From Lipingzhangella_A rawalii (lineage in GTDB: Bacteria > Actinomycetota > Actinomycetes > Streptosporangiales > Streptosporangiaceae): a stretch of 64,000 nucleotides of DNA. The stretch is from NCBI RefSeq assembly GCF_031628175.1, contig NZ_JAVLVT010000001.1, positions 558,001 to 622,000 on the forward strand. Direction: 5' to 3'. The notes beneath the pieces were generated by a model that worked only from the letters and a program-made list of their open reading frames with translations, was not told the DNA's origin and did not search any database. A program made the position numbers and the translations under genes. Below, one piece after another: positions 34,201-41,646 of the stretch. Position 1 is the stretch's first letter; every line of letters starts with the position of its first letter.

Positions 34201-34686
34201 CGCGACCTGGAAACATGCCGTCCCGGCGCGGAGGTGATGGTGCTCGGGGTCAAGGTGGCGACCCAGACCCCGGCCGTGCGTTCCGGGCAGCGGGTCATAT
34301 TCACCACCCTCGACGACGGAAGCGGACTGGTGGATCTGACCTTTTTCGAGTCGGTCCAGGAACACTGTGCCGCCACGGTGTTCGGATCCTGGTTGTTGGC
34401 CGTACGCGGCCGGGTCACGCGTCGCGGCACGGGAATATCCACCCTCACCGCCACCCGGGCCTACGACCTGGCCGAACTGGACCAGCTGTGGCGCGAGCAC
34501 GGCGCGTCGAAGCTACACGCCCGACTCCAGCAAACACCCCGTGCGTCCTCGCTGCGCAGTGTGGGCGGAACCCGTGTCCGCCACGAAACCGGAGCGAGAG
34601 TCTCCCCCTACGCCGACCTCGACACGGGCGTACAGCAGGCGCCGCGCCGACTGTGGTATGCGAGCCCGGGCAGCACGGGTCGGTGA
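31270..34686 (+). CDS. dnaE2: Error-prone DNA polymerase III alpha subunit (DnaE2/ImuC type)
   Basis: A 1138-residue C-family polymerase of the DnaE2 group, which carries out damage-induced mutagenic translesion synthesis, usually with ImuA'/ImuB. Domains in order are PHP (1-200), palm/thumb/fingers (about 270-800), helix-hairpin-helix and OB fold. Catalytic aspartates are in PDIDLDVES (Asp399, Asp401) and GLIKLDVLG (Asp557). The PHP metal site is degenerate: HLN replaces HLH near residue 7, and LTDRD replaces LTDHD, so proofreading by this domain is unlikely. A perfect LexA box and a coupled leader peptide lie upstream. No imuA' or imuB is nearby, so the partners must be encoded elsewhere. 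Confidence 0.9.
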   Translation: MSTGFAHLNVVSASSMRHGTSHPHVLADRAAELGMDTLALTDRDGVHGAVAHARACVQRGLRPVLGVNLAVAAPDGGRVTLLARGRRGWASLCRVVTAAHATGDTPGTPAIPAAGLAADGLILLLGPDSDVGRAVARGQPNRARRRLLHWRSLYPEAETLAVELVDHYGPDQRRNARAMLHLATETRTLAVLSNAVRYPHPDDVEVAHLLDEVRRWLPGGTGVTPRSAGSPADTGQAYLKSTDEMAALAERICGPDRDAVARLLAHTRALAESCVLDPAADLGLGHPHLPDIADAGLRLWQECTEGLTRRGLEHNDQAHHRLAQELSVIEHQGVCAYFPVIADITRRIRDRGIRTAIRGSGAGSLVNYLLGISEINPLERGLLMERFLTTNRTGLPDIDLDVESARRLEAYQVVFDAYGAPDDQGTYQRVACVSMPETYRARGALRDVGRALGIPPHDIDALARSFPHIRARQISSAVEDLPELRSAALDRYPMAELFRLAERLDGLPRHQAMHPCGIVVSDAQLPDRAPTQPSQSGYPMVQLDKTDVEAMGLIKLDVLGVRMQSAMAHAVAEVERTTGHRIDLDTRPGQDPATYALIRSARTLGCFQIESPGQRELVSRLRPASMDDLVVDISLFRPGPVNSDMITPFLAVRDNERPPLAPTRVLAEVLAETGGVIVFHEQVLAVLHTMTGCGLDTAEAMRRRMDTPDGREQVRRQVTTMAAECGHDPATIDQVWSLLESFGAFGFCKAHAAAFAVPTYQSAWLKRHHPAAFYAGVLTHDPGMYPKRALVQDARQFGVPLLGVDVNHSDRAWRVEPTTDPTDASQRRLGLRVPLGDVQGISDPEVQAVIAGRPYTSLADFTERAHIAHDVTERLVLLGGFDAVHGVGDHPSAPNRRDLLSWLGANRGRRGGPRRSGGQVPLTMLDSPPAGEFPRPTSSELRRVELAELGYEVESHIMREYTELCAHLYAHHGAVSARDLETCRPGAEVMVLGVKVATQTPAVRSGQRVIFTTLDDGSGLVDLTFFESVQEHCAATVFGSWLLAVRGRVTRRGTGISTLTATRAYDLAELDQLWREHGASKLHARLQQTPRASSLRSVGGTRVRHETGARVSPYADLDTGVQQAPRRLWYASPGSTGR

Positions 34687-34721
34687 CGGTGTGGGGCCGG
34701 CACGTATCCGGCCCCACACCG
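34687..34721. terminator. Bidirectional terminator between dnaE2 and a DUF4190 gene
   Basis: A perfect 14-bp stem (CGGTGTGGGGCCGG / CCGGCCCCACACCG) with a 7-nt loop fills the 44-bp gap between two convergent genes and can act on both transcripts. Confidence 0.8.
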
Positions 34722-34730
34722 CACGCCCCC

Positions 34731-35102
34731 TCATTCGAGGGTCTCAAGTTCCTCGTCGTAGGCGATCCAGAACTCGTCCATGAACTCCGCCCAGAACCCG
34801 GTCACAACCAGCAGCAGCATGGTCAGTACGCTCAACCCGAACAGCACCCAGGCGATGATCGCGCACACCCGAGACGCCTGCGGGTTACTGCGGGTCTGTA
34901 CCAGCGCGATAATCGCCAGTACCAGCCCGGGCAGAGAGGTCAGGCAACACATCAGCAGCCCGACCACGTTGGCGATAAGGGCCGCGATCGCGTTGCCCTG
35001 ACTCGCCGACGACGGCGCCGCCCCTGACGGACCCGGAGGCATACCGGCCCCCGGCGGTCCATATCCTGGATACCCCAATATTCCTCGCTTCGTGCCATCC
35101 AT
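34731..35102 (-). CDS. DUF4190-type small membrane protein (copy 1)
   Basis: A 123-residue protein with a Gly/Pro/Tyr-rich N-terminus and two hydrophobic segments arranged as in DUF4190. The core NAIAALIANVVGLLMCCL, followed by LPGLVLAIIALVQTRSNPQASR and VCAIIAWVLFGLS, is nearly identical in layout to the copy at 36858-37193. The C-terminus is acidic. Start is uncertain: ATG 35102 has only a weak ribosome site, while TTG 35078 would give LGYPGYGPP, matching the MSYSGYGPP start of its sister. Function is unknown. It follows the aldehyde dehydrogenase gene in the same direction and may be co-transcribed with it. Confidence 0.78.
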   Translation of the reverse strand: MDGTKRGILGYPGYGPPGAGMPPGPSGAAPSSASQGNAIAALIANVVGLLMCCLTSLPGLVLAIIALVQTRSNPQASRVCAIIAWVLFGLSVLTMLLLVVTGFWAEFMDEFWIAYDEELETLE

Positions 35103-35131
35103 CCCCGAGGATGCGTCCCGGGACGACCGAC

Positions 35132-36709
35132 CTAGGCCAGCCGGAATTCGAGATCTGCCTCGACCTCTCCCACATCCATCTGGGCCTTCTGTAGGGATCC
35201 GGAGTAGTCCCAGTTCAGCGACTGCCAACGGGTGAACTGGTCCAACACCCAGATCCCGGACAGCCTACCCCCGTTTCCGGAGCGGCCGTTTCCCCCGAAC
35301 GGCAGATGCGCCTCCGCGCCCGAGGTGGAGTTGTTGACACTGACCATTCCGGCGTTGATCCCCGCGCGGAAGGTGAACGCCGAGCGCGGATCGTTGGTGT
35401 AGATCGCGCAGGACAGGCCGTATCCGGGGCGGTTGGCCAGCTCGATGGCTTCCTCGAGGTGACGGTAGCTGGCCATGCCGATGATGGGGCCGAAGGTCTC
35501 CTCGGTGAACACCTTGTCCTCGGGGCGTACCCCGTCCAGGATCACCGGGTGGTAGTACAGTCCGGCCTCCGGATCCCCCATGAACCCCTCCCGAGGGTTC
35601 GCCGAGGTGATACGGCCGGTTGCGGTGGATCCCAGCACCCGGTGATGATCGCAGATCCAGTTGAGAAAGCCCTCGTAGCGGTCGGCGAACCGCTCGTTGA
35701 TCATGGGGCCGTAGACGACGTCGGTCCGCCCCGGGTCACCCACGGTGGCCTGCCGGGTGAGGGTGTCCAGACGGCTACGGAAGGCATCGTGCACCGACTC
35801 GTGTACCAGCACGGTGCCCAGGGAGGTACAGCGCTGACCCGCGGTGCCGAATCCGGAGAACAGCGCCGCCTCGGCCGCGGTGTCCAGATCGGCGTCGGCG
35901 GTCACCACCATCGGGTTCTTTCCTCCCAGCTCCAGGCAGGGGGTCTGGAGGTGTCGGCCACACAGCTCGCCGATCCGCGAGCCCACGACACTGGAGCCGG
36001 TGAACCCGACCTTGTCCACCACCCCCTCCCCCAGCGCCGCGTCCAGTCCGGCGAAGGTCTCCTCACCCGAGGCATAGACGAGGTTGAGCACCCCCTCGGG
36101 GATCCCCGCGCGGGAGAACAACTCGTAGAATGCCCAGGAGCACACCGCCGCATACTCGGCGGGTTTCCACACCACGGCGTTTCCGGCCAGCAGCGCCGGG
36201 ACGATGTACCAGGAGGGCACCGCGACCGGGAAGTTACCCGCGGTGATGATGGTGGCGACCCCGACCGGATTACGGAAGGTGAACAGCTGCTTATCCGGCA
36301 TCTCGGAGGGAACCGTGTGTCCGTACAGGCGGCGTCCCTCACCCCGGAAGTACTCGCAGGTATCGATGATCTCCTGGACCTCTCCCCGCGCCTCGACGAT
36401 CGGCTTGCCGATGTCGCGGGTGACCGCCTGGGAGAGTTCCTCCTTGTTCCGACGTACCAGTTCGGAGATGTTCCCGATGACCTGGCCACGGACCGGGGCG
36501 GGGACCCGGGCCCATTTCTCCTGGGCCTGGCGGGCCGCACGGGCAGCCTGAACGACAGCGTCGCGGTCGGCCAGGCTGACTCGGGCCAGGACCTCCTGGG
36601 TCCGGGCCGGATTCACACACGGAAATGGCTCGGCGGTGGCGGGTAGCGTGGCGCCGGCGACGACGGACCGAAGATCTGCGGGCGTGGCCGGGGCGGACGA
36701 GTCAGACAC
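35132..36709 (-). CDS. NAD(P)+-dependent aldehyde dehydrogenase
   Basis: A 525-residue aldehyde dehydrogenase. The catalytic Cys lies in FGTAGQRCTSLGTVLVHES, the general-base Glu in LELGGKNPMVV, and the cofactor-binding loop in VGFTGSSVVG. The segment AGNFPVAVPSWYIVPALLAGN and the Cys-flanking sequence resemble the ALDH7 (aminoadipate-semialdehyde dehydrogenase) group more than GabD, but the substrate is not certain. GTG 36709 is chosen because AAGGGAG precedes it; the reading from GTG 36751 lacks a ribosome site. It is flanked by two related DUF4190 genes in the same direction. A strong inverted repeat lies 35-77 bp upstream. Confidence 0.85.
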   Translation of the reverse strand: MSDSSAPATPADLRSVVAGATLPATAEPFPCVNPARTQEVLARVSLADRDAVVQAARAARQAQEKWARVPAPVRGQVIGNISELVRRNKEELSQAVTRDIGKPIVEARGEVQEIIDTCEYFRGEGRRLYGHTVPSEMPDKQLFTFRNPVGVATIITAGNFPVAVPSWYIVPALLAGNAVVWKPAEYAAVCSWAFYELFSRAGIPEGVLNLVYASGEETFAGLDAALGEGVVDKVGFTGSSVVGSRIGELCGRHLQTPCLELGGKNPMVVTADADLDTAAEAALFSGFGTAGQRCTSLGTVLVHESVHDAFRSRLDTLTRQATVGDPGRTDVVYGPMINERFADRYEGFLNWICDHHRVLGSTATGRITSANPREGFMGDPEAGLYYHPVILDGVRPEDKVFTEETFGPIIGMASYRHLEEAIELANRPGYGLSCAIYTNDPRSAFTFRAGINAGMVSVNNSTSGAEAHLPFGGNGRSGNGGRLSGIWVLDQFTRWQSLNWDYSGSLQKAQMDVGEVEADLEFRLA

Positions 36710-36743
36710 CGAGGGCTCCCTTGCTGCATACGGTGAACGATTC

Positions 36744-36786
36744 GTCGCCACGGAGACACCGGATCACTCGGGGTCTCCGTGGCGAC
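36744..36786 (-). promoter_or_regulatory. 14-bp perfect inverted repeat upstream of the aldehyde dehydrogenase gene
   Basis: GTCGCCACGGAGAC (36744-36757) and GTCTCCGTGGCGAC (36773-36786) are perfectly complementary across a 15-nt loop. They lie between the upstream DUF4190 gene and the dehydrogenase. It could terminate the first transcript or regulate the second. Confidence 0.55.
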
Positions 36787-36857
36787 AGCGACGGTCCCAA
36801 CCTTCCCACCGTCCCGGGGCCGCGCGCCATACCCACAGACCGGGACGGACACCGCGA

Positions 36858-37193
36858 TCAGTAGTAGTAGGTCTCCTCGTACATCGCCGGTAGATACATC
36901 GCGGGAAGCCCGAACAGGAACAACCACACGATGCCGATGATCAGGGCCAGCCCGAACAGCACCCAGGCAATGATCGCGCACACCCGCGAGGTCTGCGGGT
37001 TACTTTCCGCGGTGACCAGGGCGATGATCCCCAGCACCAACCCCGGCAACGCCACCAGGCAGCACATCACGAGGCCAACGACGTTCGCGACCAGGGCACC
37101 GATCGCGTTTCCCTTGCTGGCCGGCGGTTCGGTGGGGCCCGAGGGCACGCCGTAGCCGTACTGGTTGGGCGGACCGTACCCCGAATAACTCAC
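36858..37193 (-). CDS. DUF4190-type small membrane protein (copy 2)
   Basis: A 111-residue protein: a Gly/Tyr/Pro-rich cytoplasmic start (MSYSGYGPPNQYGYG), then two membrane segments with NAIGALVANVVGLVMCCLV and SRVCAIIAWVLFGLALIIG. The C-terminal tail ends in a run of Tyr. It is a close paralogue of the protein at 34731-35102, and the conserved cores can be aligned almost residue by residue. ATG 37193 follows GAGGAG. Function is unknown. It diverges from the first micropeptide gene across 180 bp. Confidence 0.82.
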   Translation of the reverse strand: MSYSGYGPPNQYGYGVPSGPTEPPASKGNAIGALVANVVGLVMCCLVALPGLVLGIIALVTAESNPQTSRVCAIIAWVLFGLALIIGIVWLFLFGLPAMYLPAMYEETYYY

Positions 37194-37313
37194 AGAGACT
37201 CCTCAGAAGTAACCATGCACTGCATCTCACCAGCATGCGAGGCTATACGCCAGCCACACAGCGTGCCCCGGGGGCTTGGCTTCTGCCACACCAACGCCCT
37301 ACCCTGCCCGAAA

Positions 37314-37334
37314 TTCGGTGTCGAGGACACACCG
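37314..37334. promoter_or_regulatory. Candidate operator upstream of the micropeptide-symporter locus
   Basis: TTCGGTGTC-GAG-GACACCGAA is a perfect 9-bp inverted repeat with a 3-bp centre. It lies 40 bp before the first micropeptide gene in a divergent intergenic region, where a terminator would not be needed. Confidence 0.55.
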
Positions 37335-37373
37335 AAAACAGGCAGGCAATCATCCGATCATACGAGGTAACAA

Positions 37374-37454
37374 ATGATCTTCGCGCTGGTGATCCTTCCG
37401 CTCGCCATCCTGGCTCTGGCCGGAATCTGCTTTGTGGCGTTGCGGGGGACATAA
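37374..37454 (+). CDS. 26-residue single-helix micropeptide (sister of the one at 37605)
   Basis: ATG 37374 opens a 26-codon frame behind an ACGAGGTAAC ribosome site. The product is almost entirely hydrophobic and would form one transmembrane helix, beginning MIFALVILPLAILALAG and ending with a short basic tail. It aligns with the micropeptide at 37605: both follow the pattern M-(I/L)-F-x-L-(V/I)-(I/V)-L-P, then LA and A at the same spacing. The two flank a hairpin. Membrane micropeptides of this size are known partners of some sodium symporters, but I do not recognise this exact family. Confidence 0.6.
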   Translation: MIFALVILPLAILALAGICFVALRGT

Positions 37455-37494
37455 CGGGTGTCAGCAGTGACTTCCACACCTACTATTAAGTAAA

Positions 37495-37534
37495 ACCAGA
37501 GGGTAACCACACGCTGCTCGCTCCCCCCTCTGGT
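37495..37534 (+). terminator. Inverted repeat between the two micropeptide genes
   Basis: ACCAGAGGG (37495-37503) pairs perfectly with CCCTCTGGT (37526-37534) around a 22-nt loop. It could be a partial terminator that sets the ratio of the first micropeptide to the downstream symporter. Confidence 0.5.
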
Positions 37535-37604
37535 CTCAACGCGTGATCTCTCCTAACCTGCCCATCGCACGAAACATCCCCCAATTCCAGGAGAGACCAC
37601 GCAC

Positions 37605-37694
37605 ATGCTCTTCACTCTGATCGTGCTCCCCATCTTGGTCCTCGCAGTGGCCTTAGTGGGCTTCCTGCTGACCGGGGGCGAGGTGACGCGCTGA
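37605..37694 (+). CDS. 29-residue single-helix micropeptide coupled to the sodium symporter
   Basis: ATG 37605 follows CCAGGAGAG, and the 29-codon frame ends at TGA 37692-37694, sharing one base with the symporter ATG (TGATG). The peptide begins MLFTLIVLPILVLAVAL, a single transmembrane helix, and ends with a charged GGEVTR tail. The one-base overlap means translation is coupled, so it is most likely a stoichiometric small subunit or chaperone of the symporter. Comparable cases are MetS with the MetP transporter and the small accessory proteins of other symporters; this is analogy, not homology I can show. Confidence 0.7.
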   Translation: MLFTLIVLPILVLAVALVGFLLTGGEVTR

Positions 37695-39256
37695 TGATCA
37701 CCGCGGACGTTTCCGTCGACGTCAACCCCACGATTGTCACCTCCTTCGCAATCTATCTGGCACTGATATTCGCGATCGCGATCTATGCCGCCCGCAGATG
37801 GACCGGAAGCATGGAGGGCTTCTACCTCGGCGGGCGCAAGGTCGGAAACTTCGTGGTCGCCCTCAGCGCGGTCACCTCGGGACGCAGTGCCTGGCTCGTC
37901 CTGGGCGTAACCGGAATGGCATTCGTGGACGGCGCATCCGCGGTGTGGGTGGTCCCCGGATACATCCTCATGGAACTGTTCCTGTTCCTCGTTGCCGCGC
38001 CACGACTGCGCCGTTTCACCGGCCGCATGCGCGACATCACACTCCCCGACTACTTCACCAGCCGACTCCAGGGCGGGCTGAAACTACGCCACCTCACCGT
38101 GTGGGTGCTGGTGATCTTCATGATCGTCTACGTCGCATCACAGTTCGACGCCGGCGGGAAGGCCTTCGCCAGCACATTCGGCCTCGACCAGGATCTGGGA
38201 ATCTGGATCACCGCCCTCATCGTGCTGTGTTACACGCTGGTCGGCGGCTACGTCGCCGTCGCCCTCAGCGACATGATCCAGGCCTGCTTCATGCTCTTCG
38301 GTCTGGTGGTACTGCCCATCGTGGTGATCACCAGCCTCGGCTGGGGCGGAATGATCGATATCCTGCACGCGCTGGATCCCGCCCTCCTCAACCCCTACGC
38401 ACTCGGCGTGGGCGCCATCATCTCCGGTGTGGGCATCGGACTGGGCTCGCCCGGCAACCCCCACATCCTCGTGCGGTACATGTCCATCGACGATCCAGCC
38501 AAACTGCGTACCGCGGCCCTCTGGGGAACCGTGTGGAACGTCCTCATGAGCTGGGGAGCGGTCTACATCGGCCTGGCCGGACGTGCCATCTACCAGGACG
38601 TGGAGGCCCTACCCGGGCAGGACACCGAGCAGCTCTTCCCTTACCTGGCTGCCGACTATCTCCCACCCCTGATCGTCGGCTTCCTCGTCGCTGCCGTGTT
38701 CGCCGCGATCATGTCCACGGCCGACTCCCAACTGCTGGTGGGATCCTCCGGAATCGTCCGCGATATGTACGAGCGGATGCTGCGTCCCGAACGCCGACCC
38801 AGCCAGCGCTACCTGGTGCGACTGAGCCGCCTGGTGGTCCTGTTCCTGTGCCTGTTCAGCGCCGGACTACTGTACGTGCCCTACGCACAAACCACAGTAT
38901 TCTGGCTCGTGCTGTTCGCCTGGGCCGGACTCGGCGCCGCATTCGGACCACCCCTGTTGATATCCCTGTTCTGGCGCGGCGCCACCGCCGCCGGTGCCGC
39001 CGCCGGCATCATCACCGGAACGGTTGTCACCATCACCTGGTTCACCATGGACCAGTGGGCACCCGAACTCGCGGCGGCGATCCCTCCCGGCCTGGACTAC
39101 GAACTGATCCCGGGCTTCGCTGCCTCCGCATTGGCCGTGTGGCTGGTCAGCCTGGTCACACGCCGACCAAGCGACGTCGACCGCATCATGGCTGACCTCG
39201 CCTCCGGCCAGGACGCATCCACCGAGCCAGCCCACGGCACGACCACCCCCTCCTGA
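37694..39256 (+). CDS. Sodium:solute symporter (SSS family)
   Basis: A 520-residue membrane protein with about 13 helices, from the SSS family (PutP, ActP, PanF relatives). Recognisable regions are the helix-1 GxRR-like loop (FYLGGRKVGNFVVALSAVTSGRSAWLVLG, given here in parts: FYLGGRKVGNF and SAVTSGRSAWLVLG), GLGSPGNPHILVRYMSI in the central loop, and AAIMSTADSQLLVGSS in helix 9, which matches the sodium-binding region of PutP-like carriers. The sequence is closest in feel to PutP-type proline carriers, but the substrate is uncertain. The start overlaps a micropeptide stop. lutABC follows after a terminator, so lactate transport is possible but not shown. Confidence 0.88.
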   Translation: MITADVSVDVNPTIVTSFAIYLALIFAIAIYAARRWTGSMEGFYLGGRKVGNFVVALSAVTSGRSAWLVLGVTGMAFVDGASAVWVVPGYILMELFLFLVAAPRLRRFTGRMRDITLPDYFTSRLQGGLKLRHLTVWVLVIFMIVYVASQFDAGGKAFASTFGLDQDLGIWITALIVLCYTLVGGYVAVALSDMIQACFMLFGLVVLPIVVITSLGWGGMIDILHALDPALLNPYALGVGAIISGVGIGLGSPGNPHILVRYMSIDDPAKLRTAALWGTVWNVLMSWGAVYIGLAGRAIYQDVEALPGQDTEQLFPYLAADYLPPLIVGFLVAAVFAAIMSTADSQLLVGSSGIVRDMYERMLRPERRPSQRYLVRLSRLVVLFLCLFSAGLLYVPYAQTTVFWLVLFAWAGLGAAFGPPLLISLFWRGATAAGAAAGIITGTVVTITWFTMDQWAPELAAAIPPGLDYELIPGFAASALAVWLVSLVTRRPSDVDRIMADLASGQDASTEPAHGTTTPS

Positions 39257-39293
39257 CCCGACGCCGACACACCGCACACACCGGACCGGATCC

Positions 39294-39340
39294 CGCGGTG
39301 TGGGTGCACTGCCCGTCCTCGGCGTAGCACCCACACCGCG
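39294..39340 (+). terminator. Terminator after the sodium symporter
   Basis: CGCGGTGTGGGTGC and GCACCCACACCGCG form a perfect 14-bp stem with a 19-nt loop, 38 bp past the stop. Confidence 0.7.
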
Positions 39341-39451
39341 CCCGCCCCGAAACCCGAAGCCGCGGCGCCCCCGGGATACCGTCGTTCGGCGCGTCGATGT
39401 GGGTCCCACGTCCACCCATATCGGACACTTGACGGTAAGGAGGCGACGCGG

Positions 39452-40195
39452 ATGCGGATCGCGCTTTTCGTGACCTGCGTGAACGACACGCTCTACCCGC
39501 GCACCGGACAGGCCGTGGTGCGCCTGTTAGAGCGCCTCGGCCACCAGGTCGATTTCCCACAGGCCCAGACCTGCTGCGGCCAGATGCACTACAACACGGG
39601 CTACCGCGACGCAGCCACGGACCTGGCCGTGCGGTTCCTCCGCACCTTCCAGGACCGAGCTGAGGCCATCGTGGTTCCCTCCGGGTCGTGCGCCGCGATG
39701 ATCCGGGACAACTACCCCCGCCTCGGCGCCCCGGAGAGTCGACTGCGCCGAGTTAGTGCCCAGGTCACGCCGCGCGTCTACGACCTCTCGGAGTTCCTGG
39801 TCGACGTCCTCGGCATTACCGACGTGGGGGCCTACTTCCCCCACCGGGTTACCTACCATCCCACCTGCCACGGCCTGCGGATGTTGGGCCTGGGCGATAA
39901 GCCCACCCAACTGCTGCGCGCGGTGCGCGGTCTGGAACTCCTCGACCTGGAGGGGGCCGCGGAATGCTGCGGCTTCGGGGGCACGTTCGCGGTCAAGAAC
40001 CCGGCCGTATCGACAGCCATGGGCTCGGACAAGGCCCGGCACATCGCCGCCACGGGCGCCGAGGTCGTCTGTGCCGTGGACAACTCCTGCCTGATGCACA
40101 TCGGGGGCACCCTCCAGCGGGAACGCGCCGGAGTCCGCGCCGTCCACCTCGCCGAGATCCTCGCCGCAACGGAAGCGGAGCCGATTCCAGCATGA
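39452..40195 (+). CDS. lutA: L-lactate utilisation protein LutA (Fe-S cysteine-rich)
   Basis: The 247-residue LutA/YkgE subunit of the LutABC complex, which oxidises L-lactate to pyruvate and passes electrons on through iron-sulfur centres. Both cysteine-rich (CCG) motifs are present: QTCCGQMHYNTGY near residue 42 and AECCGFGGTFAVK near residue 172. HPTCHGLRMLGLG lies between them. ATG 39452 follows TAAGGAGG. The stop overlaps the lutB start as ATGA. A small GTGGG-T-CCCAC dyad at 39399-39409 lies upstream and could bind a GntR-type LutR, but no such gene is adjacent. Confidence 0.92.
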   Translation: MRIALFVTCVNDTLYPRTGQAVVRLLERLGHQVDFPQAQTCCGQMHYNTGYRDAATDLAVRFLRTFQDRAEAIVVPSGSCAAMIRDNYPRLGAPESRLRRVSAQVTPRVYDLSEFLVDVLGITDVGAYFPHRVTYHPTCHGLRMLGLGDKPTQLLRAVRGLELLDLEGAAECCGFGGTFAVKNPAVSTAMGSDKARHIAATGAEVVCAVDNSCLMHIGGTLQRERAGVRAVHLAEILAATEAEPIPA

Positions 40196-41646
40196 GCCGC
40201 ACATTCCTGGGGTTGCCGCCGTTCGGTGCGGCCTCCCAGACAGCCACCACCAACACCCAACTCCGCCACAACCTTCGTCACGCCAGCCACACCATCCGCG
40301 ACCGCAGAGCGGAGGTCGTCACCGAGCGCGCGGACTGGCCGCAGCTGCGCGCCGCGGGAGCCGCGATCAAGGACCGCACACTACGCCACCTGGATCACTA
40401 TCTGGAACAGTTGGAACGCGCGGTCACCGCGGCCGGGGGAACCGTGCACTGGGCCCGCGACGCCGACGAGGCCAACGCGATCGTCACCCGCCTGGTCCAC
40501 GAAACCGGCGAGGACTCGGTGGTCAAGGTCAAGTCGATGGCCACCCAGGAGATCGAACTCAACCAGGCACTGGACCAGGCCGGGATCACCGCCTACGAGA
40601 CCGACCTGGCGGAGCTGATCGTCCAGCTCGGCGACGACCTACCCTCCCATCTTCTCGTACCAGCCATTCACCGCAATCGCTCCGAGATCCGGGAGATCTT
40701 CGCCTCCCAGATGCATCGCTGGGGACGCGGGGCTCCGAGCGACCTCACCGACGATCCCCACGACCTGGCCGAGGCGGCCCGGCAACACCTCCGGGACCGG
40801 TTTCTGAAGGCTAAGGTCGCCGTCTCCGGCGCGAACTTCGCGGTGGCCGACACCGGAACCATGGTGGTGCTGGAGTCCGAGGGAAACGGACGCATGTGCC
40901 TCACCCTGCCCCAGACCCTGATCTCGGTGGTCGGTATCGAGAAGGTGGTTCCCAGCTGGCAGGACCTGGAGGTGATGCTTCAGCTGCTGCCCCGTTCCGC
41001 AACCGGGGAGCGGATGAACCCCTATACCTCCACCTGGACAGGCGTGCATGCGGGGGACGGTCCACAGGAGTTCCACCTGGTGCTGCTGGACAACGGCCGC
41101 AGCTCCGTCCTGGCCGACGAGGTGGGCCGCCAGGCCCTGCGGTGTATCCGCTGCTCGGCCTGCCTCAACATATGTCCCGTCTACGAACGCACCGGCGGCC
41201 ACGCCTACGGATCGGTGTATCCCGGCCCGATTGGCGCGATTCTGACCCCGCAGCTGGGGCTGGTGGACCGCGAGGTCGCACGGGAGCTGCCGTATGCCTC
41301 CACCCTGTGCGGCGCCTGCTACGAGGTGTGCCCCGTGGCCATCGACATCCCCGAGGTGCTGGTCCACCTTCGCCAGCGCTCGGCCAACGGCTCCGGACAC
41401 CGACTGGAGCGCGCGTCGATGGCCGTGGCCAACTGGATGCTTGCCGACAGCACCCGCTTCTCCTGGATCCAACGAGCCGCCAGCGCGGGACGCCACCTGG
41501 CGCCGCGCCACCTTCCCGGATCGTGGGGACGCGCCTGGACCGACACTCGCAACCTCCCCGAAATCCCCGCGGCCAGCTTCCGCTCCTGGTGGAGCTCCAG
41601 AACGAGTTCCACCTCCGGCACGCAACGGGACGATAGACATGACTGA
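40192..41646 (+). CDS. lutB: L-lactate utilisation protein LutB (iron-sulfur subunit)
   Basis: A 484-residue LutB/YkgF protein. An N-terminal LUD domain (about 65-300) contains VKVKSMATQEIELNQAL and GANFAVADTGTMVVLESEGN. It is followed by two 4Fe-4S clusters, CIRCSACLNICPVY and CGACYEVCPVAID, and a C-terminal DUF3390-like tail. It carries electrons within the lactate dehydrogenase complex. ATG 40192 overlaps the lutA stop; its own end overlaps lutC by 8 bp. Confidence 0.93.
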   Translation: MSRTFLGLPPFGAASQTATTNTQLRHNLRHASHTIRDRRAEVVTERADWPQLRAAGAAIKDRTLRHLDHYLEQLERAVTAAGGTVHWARDADEANAIVTRLVHETGEDSVVKVKSMATQEIELNQALDQAGITAYETDLAELIVQLGDDLPSHLLVPAIHRNRSEIREIFASQMHRWGRGAPSDLTDDPHDLAEAARQHLRDRFLKAKVAVSGANFAVADTGTMVVLESEGNGRMCLTLPQTLISVVGIEKVVPSWQDLEVMLQLLPRSATGERMNPYTSTWTGVHAGDGPQEFHLVLLDNGRSSVLADEVGRQALRCIRCSACLNICPVYERTGGHAYGSVYPGPIGAILTPQLGLVDREVARELPYASTLCGACYEVCPVAIDIPEVLVHLRQRSANGSGHRLERASMAVANWMLADSTRFSWIQRAASAGRHLAPRHLPGSWGRAWTDTRNLPEIPAASFRSWWSSRTSSTSGTQRDDRHD

